From: Aeromonas hydrophila subsp. hydrophila ATCC 7966
GTDB lineage: Bacteria; Pseudomonadota; Gammaproteobacteria; Enterobacterales; Aeromonadaceae
Length of the DNA stretch: 64,000 bases
Assembly: GCF_000014805.1 (NCBI RefSeq)
Contig: NC_008570.1
Coordinates: forward strand, 4,143,501-4,207,500
Direction: 5' to 3'
In this document: piece after piece, positions 10,924 to 19,654 of the stretch
How the letters are laid out: each line of letters opens with the position of its first letter
Numbering within the stretch: the first letter of the stretch is position 1
Notes under the pieces: generated by a model
Told to the model about the DNA's origin: nothing
Seen by the model: only the letters and a program-made list of their open reading frames with translations
Databases searched by the model: none
Translations under genes and position numbers: made by a program

Positions 10924-10952
10924 TTGACCTTGTGACGAATTAGGCGGAGAAT
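10924..10952 (+). promoter_or_regulatory. Candidate promoter of the MarR gene
   Basis: TTGACC at 10924-10929 and GAGAAT at 10947-10952 are spaced by 17 bases, ahead of the MarR start at 10991. The neighbouring A+T-rich stretch 10860-10920 must carry the promoter and operator of the divergent transporter operon. Confidence 0.4.
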
Positions 10953-10990
10953 TTTGCGCCTCTCAACAGCCCCTCGACGATTCGTTCCCC

Positions 10991-11470
10991 ATGGAAAAAC
11001 ATGATGAAGTGCTGGTCGCCCTGCGCCAGATAATTCGTGCCATCGACATGCACTCCAAGCGCTTGATCAAGGAGGCCGGCCTGACCTCGCCCCAGCTCTT
11101 GCTGCTCAAAGGGATCGACGAGCTGGGCCAGATCTCCATGCGCCAGCTGGCGGATCACACCAACATGAGTCAGGCCACCGCCACCACCATCATGGACCGC
11201 CTCGAGAGCCGCCAGCTGGTGCAGCGCATCCGCAGCGAAACCGACAAGCGCAAGGTGCATGCGACGCTGACTGACGCAGGCCGCGCCCTGCTGGCCCAGG
11301 CGCCCACCCCGCTGCAGGAGCGCTTCATCCAGCGCTTTCAGGCACTTGAGGTCTGGGAACAGACCCTGTTGCTCTCTTCCCTGCAGCGCATCTCGGCCAT
11401 GATGAATGCCGACGAGATAGACGCGGCCCCGGTGCTGAGTGTCCGGCCCCTCACCGAGGAGCGGGCATAA
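10991..11470 (+). CDS. MarR-family transcriptional regulator, possibly CosR-like
   Basis: The 159-residue protein has a classic MarR winged helix: AGLTSPQLLLLKGIDELGQ, the recognition region LADHTNMSQATATTIMDRLE near residues 58-77, and the wing SETDKRKVHATLTDAG. It is divergently transcribed from the BCCT transporter operon. In Vibrio, the MarR-type regulator CosR controls compatible-solute uptake and synthesis genes. A similar role is plausible from family and position but not proven. No strong ribosome site precedes the ATG. Confidence 0.9.
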   Translation: MEKHDEVLVALRQIIRAIDMHSKRLIKEAGLTSPQLLLLKGIDELGQISMRQLADHTNMSQATATTIMDRLESRQLVQRIRSETDKRKVHATLTDAGRALLAQAPTPLQERFIQRFQALEVWEQTLLLSSLQRISAMMNADEIDAAPVLSVRPLTEERA

Positions 11471-11498
11471 AAAAAGCTCCCAATCGGGAGCTTTTTTT
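11469..11498. terminator. Bidirectional terminator between MarR gene and yjaG
   Basis: A-run, stem AGCTCCC / GGGAGCT with an AATC loop, then a T-run. It lies between two convergent genes and serves both. Confidence 0.92.
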
Positions 11499-11518
11499 AT
11501 GGGCCGGGGAGAGTGGGA

Positions 11519-12100
11519 TCACTCTTCCAGGCTGATGCCGATATTGGAGACGCCATCCTGGGCCGCAAAGGTGCGGATCGCCAGAATGCGGTCGCTGTCG
11601 CGCTCATGGGCAACCCGCTTGAGCAGCTCGACCTGGAACTCCAGCTCGGCTTCCATGTATTCGTGCTCGTATAGCTCCTCGTCGGTGAGGTCGCGCTCTT
11701 CCAGCATCTCGATGAAACCGGCCACGGTGCCCACCGACGCGTGGCTGGCATCGTTGGCCTCTTCACCCACCCGGCAGATCACCGAGTTGTAGGCACAGCC
11801 CAGCGCCACGCAGGCATCCAGCGCCGGATAGGCACCGTAGGACTCGAATTTGCCAGGCTCGGGAATATAGACTTCAAACGCCTCCAGGATCGCCCCCAGA
11901 TTGACGCGGGAACCCTTCACCGTCAGGTAATTCCACATCTGATCCAGGGCATGGCGAAATGCCTTCGCATCCCCGAAACCGGAGGCCTGGGAAAACAGCG
12001 CATAGTTGGGGTACATGCGCTCTGCCAGCGCCAGGGTGTAGACGGTCTGTTGCCAAGGCTGTAGCTCGGCCAGTCGCTTATAAAACTTGTCACCAAACAC
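11519..12100 (-). CDS. yjaG: DUF416 family protein YjaG
   Basis: A soluble 193-residue protein of the DUF416/YjaG family, close to the E. coli length of about 196. Visible features are the helical N-terminus (QPWQQTVYTLALAERMYPNY), the middle segment YPALDACVALGCAYNSVIC and an acidic helical part with ELYEHEYMEAELEFQVELL. The function of the family is not known. It stands alone, with a shared terminator on one side and the divergent dehydrogenase gene on the other. Confidence 0.88.
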   Translation of the reverse strand: MFGDKFYKRLAELQPWQQTVYTLALAERMYPNYALFSQASGFGDAKAFRHALDQMWNYLTVKGSRVNLGAILEAFEVYIPEPGKFESYGAYPALDACVALGCAYNSVICRVGEEANDASHASVGTVAGFIEMLEERDLTDEELYEHEYMEAELEFQVELLKRVAHERDSDRILAIRTFAAQDGVSNIGISLEE

Positions 12101-12262
12101 TGGAGTCGGATCCTTTGCAAAATGTGGGGCAGATTGTAGCCCACGAGGGGCCGCGCGAAAACGAAAAAGCGGCCTGGTCGGCTATGTTGGCCGGTCAACT
12201 CGGGTAAGATGAGGAAAGAGCGGCCTCTCTCCCGCGCCGCAAATCTGATAAGGAACAAGAGT

Positions 12263-13207
12263 ATGAGTCAACGTACCCTTCTTTTGCTCAGCCAGGACAA
12301 TGCTCACTACGAGCGCCTACTCAAGGCGGCCCACCTCCCCCATTTGCGCATTCTGCGGGCCGACAACCAGGGCGAGGCCGAGAAATTGATCGGTGAAGCC
12401 CACATCCTGATGGCAGAACCGGCACGGGCCAAGCCGCTGCTGGCCAAGGCCGGCAAGCTCAGCTGGCTGCAGTCCACCTACGCCGGGGTCGACGTGCTGC
12501 TGGATGCCAGCTGCCGCCGCGACTATCAGCTCACCAACGTACGCGGCATCTTCGGCCCGCTGATGAGCGAATACGTGTTCGGCCATCTGCTCAGCCTGAT
12601 GCGCCAGCTGCCGCTCTATCGGGAGCAACAGAAGCAGCGACTGTGGCAAAGCCACCCCTATCACGGCCTCAAGGGACGCACCCTGCTTATCTTGGGCACC
12701 GGCAGCATAGGCCAGCACATTGCCCACACCGGCAAGCATTTTGGCATGAAGGTGCTTGGCATCAGCCGCAGCGGCCGCGAGCGGGCCGGTTTCGATCAGG
12801 TGTATCAGCTGCCGGCCCTCAACAAGGTGCTGGCACAGGCCGACGTCATCGTCAGCGTCCTGCCCGCCACCCGCGAGACGCATCACCTCTTCACCGCTCC
12901 CCGTTTCGAACACTGCAAAGCGGGCGCCATCCTGTTCAACGTGGGGCGCGGCAACGCCATCCACGAAGGTGACCTGCTCACGGCGCTGCGCACCGGCAAG
13001 CTGGGCATGGCAGTGCTGGACGTGTTCGCACAGGAGCCGCTGCCCGCCGACAGCCCGCTCTGGGGCCAGCCCAATCTCATCATCACGCCGCACAACAGCG
13101 CCTACAGCTTCCCCGAGGATGTGGCCCAGATCTTCGTGCGCAACTACATCCGCTTCATCGACGGCCAGCCGCTGGACGGCAAGATAGACTTCGACAAGGG
13201 CTATTGA
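12263..13207 (+). CDS. D-isomer-specific 2-hydroxyacid dehydrogenase
   Basis: The 314-residue NAD(P)-dependent oxidoreductase probably acts on small 2-keto/2-hydroxy acids such as glyoxylate or hydroxypyruvate; the substrate cannot be fixed. The Rossmann motif GTGSIGQHI lies near residue 142. The catalytic Arg is in NVGRGNAI, the Glu in FAQEPLP and the His in TPHNSA, all at family positions. ATG 12263 has AAGGA eight bases upstream. A longer in-frame start at 12209 encodes a basic, non-family stretch and is rejected. A terminator follows directly. Confidence 0.93.
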   Translation: MSQRTLLLLSQDNAHYERLLKAAHLPHLRILRADNQGEAEKLIGEAHILMAEPARAKPLLAKAGKLSWLQSTYAGVDVLLDASCRRDYQLTNVRGIFGPLMSEYVFGHLLSLMRQLPLYREQQKQRLWQSHPYHGLKGRTLLILGTGSIGQHIAHTGKHFGMKVLGISRSGRERAGFDQVYQLPALNKVLAQADVIVSVLPATRETHHLFTAPRFEHCKAGAILFNVGRGNAIHEGDLLTALRTGKLGMAVLDVFAQEPLPADSPLWGQPNLIITPHNSAYSFPEDVAQIFVRNYIRFIDGQPLDGKIDFDKGY

Positions 13208-13223
13208 TGGCCATCAGCCAATA

Positions 13224-13259
13224 AAAAGGCCCCGCCAGAGTGGCGGGGCCTTTTTGTTT
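13224..13259. terminator. Strong bidirectional terminator
   Basis: A-run, 10-bp stem GGCCCCGCCA / TGGCGGGGCC with a GAG loop, then TTTTTGTTT. It sits between the convergent dehydrogenase and mepM genes. Confidence 0.93.
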
Positions 13260-13273
13260 CGGCGAGAGAGGCA

Positions 13274-14611
13274 TCAACCGGCCTCCATCTCCTTGCGATA
13301 GCTCTTCACCTTGGCGAGGAACTGGCGCTTCTCCTTGCCGGAGAGCGGTTCCGCCATCGGCAGCTTGACCTTCATGGCATCGACCGGACGGTTGTTGATC
13401 CGCACCTCGTAGTGCAGGTGGGCACCGGTGGAACGACCGGTGTTGCCGGAGAGCGCAATCTTGTCACCCATTTTCACCTTCTGGCCCGGCTTGACCAGCA
13501 GCTTGCTCAGGTGCAGGTAGCGGGTCATCAGGGTACGACCGTGCTTGATCACCACATAGGTGCCGGCCAGCGGGTGGTTGGTCGCCTTCAGCACCACGCC
13601 GTCGCCGGTTGCCATCACGGGAGTGCCGACCGGCAGGGCAAAGTCGGTGCCCTCGTGGGGGCGTACCTGGCCGGTGATCGGGTGACGGCGGTTCGGGTTG
13701 AAGCTGGAGCTGACCCGGTAGCGGCTGTGAGTCGGATAACGGCGGAAGCCGCGCTCCAGGCTGTTGCCCTGACCATCGTAGTAGTTGCCATCTTCAGACA
13801 ACCAGGCAGACACACTCTGGCCCTGACTGAACACTTCCACCCCCAGCAACTGGGTATTGCCGGTGCTCTTGCCCTCGACCGTTTCCTGGCGTACCAGCAC
13901 CTTGAACTTGTCGCCCTTTTTCAGATCCTTGGCGAAGTTGAGCCGCCACTGGAACAGGTTGGCAATCTTCTGGATGTGGTTTGCCGGGATCCCCGCATTG
14001 CGGGCACTGACGTAAAAACTGCCGTTGATGACCCCGTCATACCCCTTCTTCTGCCACTCCACCTCTTCGTTGAGCATGTTGGCGCTGTAGGTGTCGTCGG
14101 TGCGCTCCAGGATCAGGGTCTGCTTGATGTTCAGACGAATCTTCATCTGCTGCAGTATGTTGTCCTGATCGATCAGCAGCTCGATGGTTTGACCGGGCTT
14201 GAGACGTGCCAGATTGTTCTTGGTATCGGCATCCAGCACCTTGTAGAGGGTAGTGGTGGAGAGACCCAGGTTGTTGAAGATGGTGGTCAGGTTTTCGCCG
14301 TTTCGTACCCGATAATCCTGCCACTGGGGGGTGGCATCGGTCGGGATGTCATCTTCCGGGGTCGCGGCTTCCACCAGCTCGTGATCCGGGATGTCGTTGA
14401 AGTCCGTATTGTCTTCGTTGGTTGCGGTGCCGTTGGTGGCGATCGGCAACTCCAGACGCAATGGCCGCTCCAGGATGTCACCCGGTGCTGGCAATATGGC
14501 TACCGCTGACAGCGTCATGGCGGTCAGCAATAGCATGGCGTAAAAGTGTTTGCGGGGAACCGGGGGTTCCCAATTGGCAGCCTGCGCTACCAAGGGACGG
14601 AGACGTTTCAT
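13274..14611 (-). CDS. mepM: Murein DD-endopeptidase MepM (M23 family)
   Basis: MepM cleaves D-Ala-mDAP cross-links so that peptidoglycan can be enlarged. The 445-residue protein has a short cytoplasmic start, one membrane anchor near residues 24-42, an OapA/LysM-like segment (YRVRNGENLTTIFNNLGL), a middle domain and a C-terminal LytM domain. The zinc ligands are intact: HEGTDFALP (H and D) and HLHYEV (HxH). In E. coli and vibrios mepM lies beside znuA; here three genes separate them. Confidence 0.95.
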   Translation of the reverse strand: MKRLRPLVAQAANWEPPVPRKHFYAMLLLTAMTLSAVAILPAPGDILERPLRLELPIATNGTATNEDNTDFNDIPDHELVEAATPEDDIPTDATPQWQDYRVRNGENLTTIFNNLGLSTTTLYKVLDADTKNNLARLKPGQTIELLIDQDNILQQMKIRLNIKQTLILERTDDTYSANMLNEEVEWQKKGYDGVINGSFYVSARNAGIPANHIQKIANLFQWRLNFAKDLKKGDKFKVLVRQETVEGKSTGNTQLLGVEVFSQGQSVSAWLSEDGNYYDGQGNSLERGFRRYPTHSRYRVSSSFNPNRRHPITGQVRPHEGTDFALPVGTPVMATGDGVVLKATNHPLAGTYVVIKHGRTLMTRYLHLSKLLVKPGQKVKMGDKIALSGNTGRSTGAHLHYEVRINNRPVDAMKVKLPMAEPLSGKEKRQFLAKVKSYRKEMEAG

Positions 14612-14871
14612 CCGCTATCCTGTCATTAGATCTAAGGGTGTTAGTGGTCAGTTTGTTTGTTATGAAACCGTATAAAACTGATTGTTTGACCTAAATACTC
14701 ACAATTAGTTCATAGCAATCTGCATGAACCTCACATTTTATGCATAACATTCCTTTATGGGCAGAAATGATCGTCTTTTTTAACCATTTTTTTCCTATTT
14801 TTAAGAGCCGGGTCCGCTCGCATCAGACCCAAGGTTTCAGCATGTTGCGATAACTTTTCCATGGAGTGGAT
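14612..14871. other. A+T-rich divergent promoter region, mepM / LapD-like gene
   Basis: About 260 bases, clearly richer in A+T than the flanking genes, separate the two divergent genes and must hold both promoters. T-runs and TGCAT/ATGCA halves near 14723-14748 are visible, but I cannot assign an operator. Confidence 0.5.
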
Positions 14872-16164
14872 ATGTCGTTAGCGAAACTGTTAAATCGAAT
14901 CATCCTGATCTTGTTCCTGGCCGGGGCCATCCTGCTGTTCATGCTGGAGGTCACCACGGTACGCCAGTCCATCCTCGATCAGATGTCTGCCAATCTGGAA
15001 ACCGCCATCACGGCCCTCGGCCTGGTGCTGCAGGGCACCCTGCTCAACGATGACAAGGTACTGGCCGAAACCATCGTCAACGCCATGTTCGACGGCGGCT
15101 TCGTCAGCGCAGTCACCCTGCTGGATCCCGATGGCCAGGTGCTGTTTCAGAAGGTCTTCCACACGGCGCAGCAAAACGTGCCGACCTGGCTTCCCTCTGT
15201 TATCGACATGCCGCCGGTAAAAATTGAGCAGGAGCTGACCGATGGCTGGCGCATGCTGGGCACCCTCACCCTGGAAGGACACACGGGTTATGCCTACCAG
15301 CACCTGTGGAATGCCATCAGCCGTACCGGCACGGCACTGCTGGCCGGTCTGCTGGTATTCACCCTAGTGATCTCCTGGGTCTGCAACCGGCTGCTGCGCC
15401 CGCTCGAGCAGATCAACCAGCAGTTGGTGAAGATCCGCAAGCGCCAATTCAGCGGCAATCTGGCCTCCCCCTGGCTGCAGGATCTCAAGGAGTTGGTTGC
15501 CTCGGTCAACCAGCTGGTGTCCGAACGCAAACGGGATCTGCTGCAACAGCGGCTCAAGATAAGCCAGCTCAGCAAACAGGTCGCCATATCAAATCAGCCG
15601 CTGCAAACCCTGACTGAGGCAGGAGAAGGCCTGCTGCAACAGCATTTCTTCTCGACCCAGGGCAGCATTCGCCTCTACAGCCGCCTCATTCCAGAGGTCA
15701 CCCCCTCGCTGGACAGCTCGCCGGACGAGATCCGGCACCTGCTCGATCTCTGGTTGCACCACACGGTCGAGGGGCTGCAACTGCCGCTCAGCCTGCTCGG
15801 TCACGCTGACTGGGCGCAATTTTCCCCCTTGCTTGCCAAGGGCAGAGGCAAGACCCTCGACTGGCGCTGGGATCAGGAACATGTGCCGCCCCTTGCCCAG
15901 GAGCGGCTGGCCGCCTTGCAAGAACAGGGCGTGGAGATGGCCTTCAGCGCCATCCCGATGACCAACGAGACCTTCAATCAGCTCGACCCCATCTACCCTG
16001 TCTTCATCAGCTGCCAGCCAAGCCAGGCCCCGCTCTATTGGAATCTGGTGGCTCAGTGCCTGCACAGCGCGGGCTACACCCTGCTGGCGGAGGCTGGCGA
16101 CATTCAGGATATCGATACCCTGCGCAACTGGGGCATCGATGGCTACGCCAGCAAGGAGGCATGA
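14872..16164 (+). CDS. LapD-like membrane receptor with reduced EAL-like domain, no GGDEF
   Basis: A 430-residue inner-membrane protein. TM1 is about residues 9-28, a periplasmic domain of the LapD/MoxY N-terminal type runs 30-150 (FDGGFVSAVTLLDPDGQVLF), TM2 is 153-171, a HAMP segment 172-225 and a short coiled coil follows. Residues about 262-430 keep traces of an EAL fold: IRLYSRLIPEV at its start and AGYTLLAEAGDIQDIDTL near its end, like the family's closing TVIAEGVET. There is no EAL triad, no GGDEF domain, and the part is shorter than a usual EAL. LapD normally binds c-di-GMP and holds LapG; binding here is uncertain. ATG 14872 has GGAG five bases upstream. It overlaps the next gene by one base. 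Confidence 0.82.
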   Translation: MSLAKLLNRIILILFLAGAILLFMLEVTTVRQSILDQMSANLETAITALGLVLQGTLLNDDKVLAETIVNAMFDGGFVSAVTLLDPDGQVLFQKVFHTAQQNVPTWLPSVIDMPPVKIEQELTDGWRMLGTLTLEGHTGYAYQHLWNAISRTGTALLAGLLVFTLVISWVCNRLLRPLEQINQQLVKIRKRQFSGNLASPWLQDLKELVASVNQLVSERKRDLLQQRLKISQLSKQVAISNQPLQTLTEAGEGLLQQHFFSTQGSIRLYSRLIPEVTPSLDSSPDEIRHLLDLWLHHTVEGLQLPLSLLGHADWAQFSPLLAKGRGKTLDWRWDQEHVPPLAQERLAALQEQGVEMAFSAIPMTNETFNQLDPIYPVFISCQPSQAPLYWNLVAQCLHSAGYTLLAEAGDIQDIDTLRNWGIDGYASKEA

Positions 16165-17105
16165 TGAACAAGACCGGATTGTTGCTCGCTCTGCTGTGCC
16201 CACTGCCGCTGCTGGCCGACACTATGACCATCGCTACCGGCGGTGAGCAGGGGATCTATCACCAGATCGCCAAAGAGTTCTGCCGACTGGCCAACAAGAG
16301 CGATGCCGGGTTGCAGTGCAAGCTGCAGGCGACCTCGGGCTCCATCGAAAATCTGCGCCAGCTGAAAAGTGGCGAGACCCGCTATGCGCTGGTGCAGTCT
16401 GACTGGCTTTACCAGGCCAGTCACGGCCTGGGTCCGTATGCCAGTCAGCCGCAGCCAGAGCTCAGAGCCATCTTCGCCACCCACGCCGAACCTTTCACCA
16501 TAGTGGTGCGGGCCGACGGCGATATCACCAGCCTGGAGCAGCTCAAGCTGGCCCCCATCGACATGGGGCTCAAGAGCTCAGGCACCCGCCAGACGGCGCT
16601 CGCCCTGTTCAACGTGCTGGGCACCAAGGAGCAGGATCTCGATCTCAAGAGCGTGGCCAATCTGGCCGAGTCGCTCTGCAGCAAGCAGATCGATGCCTAT
16701 GGCCTGGTGATGGGCCACCCCAACCGCATCGTGCTGGATACAGCCAAACGCTGCGCCGTGCGTTTTCTGCCGATCGAGGGGGAAACCCGGGATCAGCTGC
16801 TCAAGGGGGTGAAGTATTACCAACGCAGCCAGGTGCCAGCGCGCATCTACCCGGGCAACCTCAAGGCGACGCCGACCTTTGCCATCGCGGCCACCCTGGT
16901 GACCACCGCCAGCACGCCGGAAGCCGATGTGTACCGCCTGACCAAGGCCATGCTGACCCAGCAAACCAAGTTCAATGAGCAGACCTACGGCTACGCCAAC
17001 CTGTTCCACCAGGCACGCAATAAAACCGGCCCGGTGCTGAGCATCGACCAGCATCCGGGCGCGGCCAAATATTTCGAGGAGTTGAAAACCGCGGGCAAGC
17101 TATAG
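16164..17105 (+). CDS. TAXI-family TRAP-type solute-binding protein
   Basis: A 313-residue periplasmic protein. A signal peptide (MNKTGLLLALLCPLPLLA) precedes the mature start, and then comes the TAXI family opening MTIATGGEQGIYHQIAKEFC. Further family blocks are YALVQSDWLY, the segment around PFTIVVRADGDI and DMGLKSSGTRQTA. No TRAP membrane subunits lie nearby, so it is probably not part of a transporter here. The stop codon of the LapD-like gene shares bases with the start, and AAGGAGG is its ribosome site. Two ATGs (16161, 16164) are possible; spacing favours 16164. The ligand is unknown; tight coupling suggests it signals to the LapD-like receptor. Confidence 0.87.
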   Translation: MNKTGLLLALLCPLPLLADTMTIATGGEQGIYHQIAKEFCRLANKSDAGLQCKLQATSGSIENLRQLKSGETRYALVQSDWLYQASHGLGPYASQPQPELRAIFATHAEPFTIVVRADGDITSLEQLKLAPIDMGLKSSGTRQTALALFNVLGTKEQDLDLKSVANLAESLCSKQIDAYGLVMGHPNRIVLDTAKRCAVRFLPIEGETRDQLLKGVKYYQRSQVPARIYPGNLKATPTFAIAATLVTTASTPEADVYRLTKAMLTQQTKFNEQTYGYANLFHQARNKTGPVLSIDQHPGAAKYFEELKTAGKL

Positions 17106-17774
17106 CTCGCGGCGGGGGGAGCGCAGTTGCTCGCTGGAGAACCGGGTCTTCATCGACGTCCACTGCGCCAACCTGTCGGCACTGCCTGCCAGCGTCCCTT
17201 CACGGCGGGACTTCATGATCCAGATGCTTTTGGCATCAAAGCTGTAAACGGGGATAAGGTCGGTTCGCTTGCTGCCGGGCAGGATCCGGCTGTTGATGTT
17301 GTCGAGTACCAGCGGATCCGACTTGGGGGTCGAAAAGTAGAGCGTCACCATGTGGAACTGGTTGTAACGCACCGCCTTGACGTAGGCCAGCCGCAGCTTC
17401 TTCTCGTCCACCCCCAGCTCCATCAGGGTGTAGTACTTGGAGATGCTGTAATCCTCGCAGTCGCCACCGCGGGCGCCGATAAACTCCAGCGGATTGGCCC
17501 AGTAATCCGCTTCTCCCCACAACCTGGGATCATCGCTGTAGGTCAGGTTGTTGAAGTAGTTGTTCACCAGCTCGATCTTCTGCTGATCCGTGGTACCGGC
17601 CCTGGGCGTGAGCAGACGAGAGAATGCCTCGGCCCGCTGAATGGCACGACCACCATACACTTCCTGCAATTTTGCCCGTAACTCGGGGCTGGCGATGTAT
17701 TCGGAGAGGCGGGATGCCTGCACGCTGGCACAGCATAGTGCCAACGTGCAGGTGGAAACGAGCAGCCATTTCAT
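17100..17774 (-). CDS. lapG: LapG-type periplasmic cysteine protease
   Basis: LapG cuts the N-terminal retention module of giant surface adhesins and so releases biofilm cells; LapD binds and restrains it. The 224-residue protein has a signal peptide (KWLLVSTCTLALCCASVQA). The catalytic triad is visible: C106 in ARGGDCEDYS, H141 in YNQFHMVTLYF, D158 in LVLDNINS, with spacings of 35 and 17 residues, close to known LapG. The acidic residues next to the Cys fit the family's calcium site. It converges on the TAXI gene with a six-base overlap. ATG 17774 has GGGAG eight bases upstream. No target adhesin lies in this window. Confidence 0.93.
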   Translation of the reverse strand: MKWLLVSTCTLALCCASVQASRLSEYIASPELRAKLQEVYGGRAIQRAEAFSRLLTPRAGTTDQQKIELVNNYFNNLTYSDDPRLWGEADYWANPLEFIGARGGDCEDYSISKYYTLMELGVDEKKLRLAYVKAVRYNQFHMVTLYFSTPKSDPLVLDNINSRILPGSKRTDLIPVYSFDAKSIWIMKSRREGTLAGSADRLAQWTSMKTRFSSEQLRSPRREL

Positions 17775-17859
17775 ACAAGACACTCCCTGTCAGATGCTGG
17801 AAGTCAGTATAGTTGGCTGCGCTCACCCCATCGATGAGCACGACGGCTCGGTGGGTCTG

Positions 17860-18774
17860 TCAGCGGCACTCGGCGAAAGCGTCGGCCAGCTGCTGCATGA
17901 ACCGGGGATAGCCATCCGGGCCGAGCGGCACCTGCTCACCCACTTCGTCCAGCAGCAGCACCTTGGCTCCGGTATTGCGGGCCACCGACTCGATCACCGC
18001 CGGCGAAAATTGCGGCTCGGCATAGATGCAGCTCGCCTTTTTCTCTTCCAGCGCCTTGCGGATCTCCACCAGGGTCTTGGCACCGGGGCGTCGCTCCGGG
18101 CTCACGGTAAAATGGCCCTTGGAGCTCATGCCGTAGTGGCGCTCCCAGTAGCCATAGGCCTCGTGAAATACGAAGTAGCCCTTCTGATTCACCGCTTTCA
18201 TCTGCTCGGCAATCACCTTGTCCTTGGCCTCCACCTTGGCCTTGAACGCCAGCAGGTTGGCGCGATAACGCTCGGCGTTGGCCGGATCCTGAGCGCTCAG
18301 GGTTTCGCTCAGGGCATTGGCGATGACCAGCGCCTGGGTCGGTCCCAGCCAGATGTGGGGATCGACGCCCTCGTGGTGGTGCCCCTCATGACCGTCGTGA
18401 TCATGACCTTCATGCCCCTCGTCAGCATGTTCTTCGTGACCGGCCTGCTTGCTGTAATCGAACAGCGGCATCCCTTCGACCCGGGTCAGGGTCAACACAT
18501 GGGGATGCTTGGCCAGCGGCTTGGCCATGAAGCCTTCCAGCTCGGGACCGACCCAGACCACCAGATCGGCCTCATTGATGCTGCGAATGTCGGAGGGGCG
18601 CAGGGAGAAATCATGGGGCGAGGCGCCGGTCGGCAGCAGCACCTTGGGCTCGCTTACGCCGTCGGTGATGGCGGCCGCGATGAAACCCAACGGCTTGATG
18701 GTGGTCAGCACCTCGAGGGCACGGACAGGCAGACTCACCGCCAGCAGGGCAGTGATCAGGGCAAGAATTCGCAT
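17860..18774 (-). CDS. znuA: Zinc ABC transporter binding protein ZnuA
   Basis: Periplasmic high-affinity zinc-binding protein that feeds ZnuBC. The 304-residue product has a signal peptide (MRILALITALLAVSLPVRA). Zinc ligands are expected at the His in GASPHDFSL, the His after the charged loop in DPHIWLGP, the His in FVFHEAYGYWE and the acidic residue in LLLDEVGE. A His/Asp/Glu-rich loop (residues about 115-140, with HEGHDHDGHEGHHHEG) is typical of ZnuA and may collect zinc. The ATG at 18774 begins the signal peptide; the in-frame region upstream runs into the regulatory zone. It is divergent from znuCB over a Zur-like site. Confidence 0.96.
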   Translation of the reverse strand: MRILALITALLAVSLPVRALEVLTTIKPLGFIAAAITDGVSEPKVLLPTGASPHDFSLRPSDIRSINEADLVVWVGPELEGFMAKPLAKHPHVLTLTRVEGMPLFDYSKQAGHEEHADEGHEGHDHDGHEGHHHEGVDPHIWLGPTQALVIANALSETLSAQDPANAERYRANLLAFKAKVEAKDKVIAEQMKAVNQKGYFVFHEAYGYWERHYGMSSKGHFTVSPERRPGAKTLVEIRKALEEKKASCIYAEPQFSPAVIESVARNTGAKVLLLDEVGEQVPLGPDGYPRFMQQLADAFAECR

Positions 18775-18801
18775 AGAGGTCTCGTCAGGAAGTGTGTGTG
18801 T

Positions 18802-18839
18802 GATAATATAACAAACCAACGTTATTGTTATATTATAAC
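18802..18839. promoter_or_regulatory. Candidate Zur operator between znuA and znuCB
   Basis: The 95-base gap between the divergent znuA and znuC starts carries A+T-rich inverted elements: GATAATATAAC at 18802-18812 and GTTATATTATAAC at 18827-18839. The second is close to the GTTATA-N-TATAAC core of enterobacterial Zur sites. One site here could repress both transcripts when zinc is plentiful. Confidence 0.75.
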
Positions 18840-18868
18840 TCTCACAGGCTGTAAACCCCGGAGCTGTC

Positions 18869-19633
18869 ATGACCCAACTGGTGGAGCTGAAAGAGGTCTG
18901 TCTTTCATTTGATGGACGATCCGTGCTCGACAAGGTCTCCTTTACCCTGAACAAAGGCAAAATCACGACCCTGGTCGGCCCCAACGGGGCGGGCAAGAGT
19001 ACCCTGAGCAAGCTGGTACTGGGCCTGCTCACGCCGGATTCGGGCCAAATCACCCGCAGCCGCGACCTGCGGGTCGGCTATGTGCCCCAGCGCCTCTATC
19101 TGGATCCCACCCTGCCGCTGACGGTGCGCCGCTTCTTGCAGCTCGGCAAGAATGGCCGCCTCTCCATCGAGGAGGCGCTGAACCGGGTCGGTGCGGAAGA
19201 TCTTTTGGACAACCGGATGCAGAAACTCTCCGGCGGCGAGATGCAGCGGGTGCTGCTGGCCCGCGCCCTGCTGGTCAAACCCGAGCTGCTGGTGCTGGAC
19301 GAGCCGGTGCAAGGGGTGGACATCAACGGCCAGATCGAGCTCTACGCCCTCATCAGCCAGCTGGCCGCCGAGTTCAACTGCGCCGTGCTGATGGTTTCCC
19401 ACGACCTGCATCTGGTGATGGCCAGCACCCACGAGGTGATCTGCCTCAACCGCCACGTCTGCTGTCACGGCGAACCGGAGAGCGTGGCTCGCCACCCCGA
19501 ATTTGCCCGTCTGTTCGGCCGACCGGAGCAGGAGGTGCTGGCGGTCTACACCCACCATCACCACTGCGACGGCGAACACCATCATCATGAACCGCAGGTC
19601 CCCGTCATTCGCCTGCCCTCCCGCAATCAATAA
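18869..19633 (+). CDS. znuC: Zinc ABC transporter ATPase ZnuC
   Basis: ATP-binding subunit of the zinc importer. The 254-residue protein has Walker [10 protein letters not shown] (37-45), signature LSGGEMQR (120-127), Walker B LLVLDEP (ending near 146) and the switch histidine in MVSHDLH (H178). The C-terminus carries a His-rich run ([16 protein letters not shown]) that may bind zinc. GGAGCT lies upstream of the ATG. It is followed 21 bases later by znuB. Confidence 0.96.
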   Translation: MTQLVELKEVCLSFDGRSVLDKVSFTLNKGKITTLVGPNGAGKSTLSKLVLGLLTPDSGQITRSRDLRVGYVPQRLYLDPTLPLTVRRFLQLGKNGRLSIEEALNRVGAEDLLDNRMQKLSGGEMQRVLLARALLVKPELLVLDEPVQGVDINGQIELYALISQLAAEFNCAVLMVSHDLHLVMASTHEVICLNRHVCCHGEPESVARHPEFARLFGRPEQEVLAVYTHHHHCDGEHHHHEPQVPVIRLPSRNQ

Positions 19634-19654
19634 CGTACCCGACAGGATCATCAA

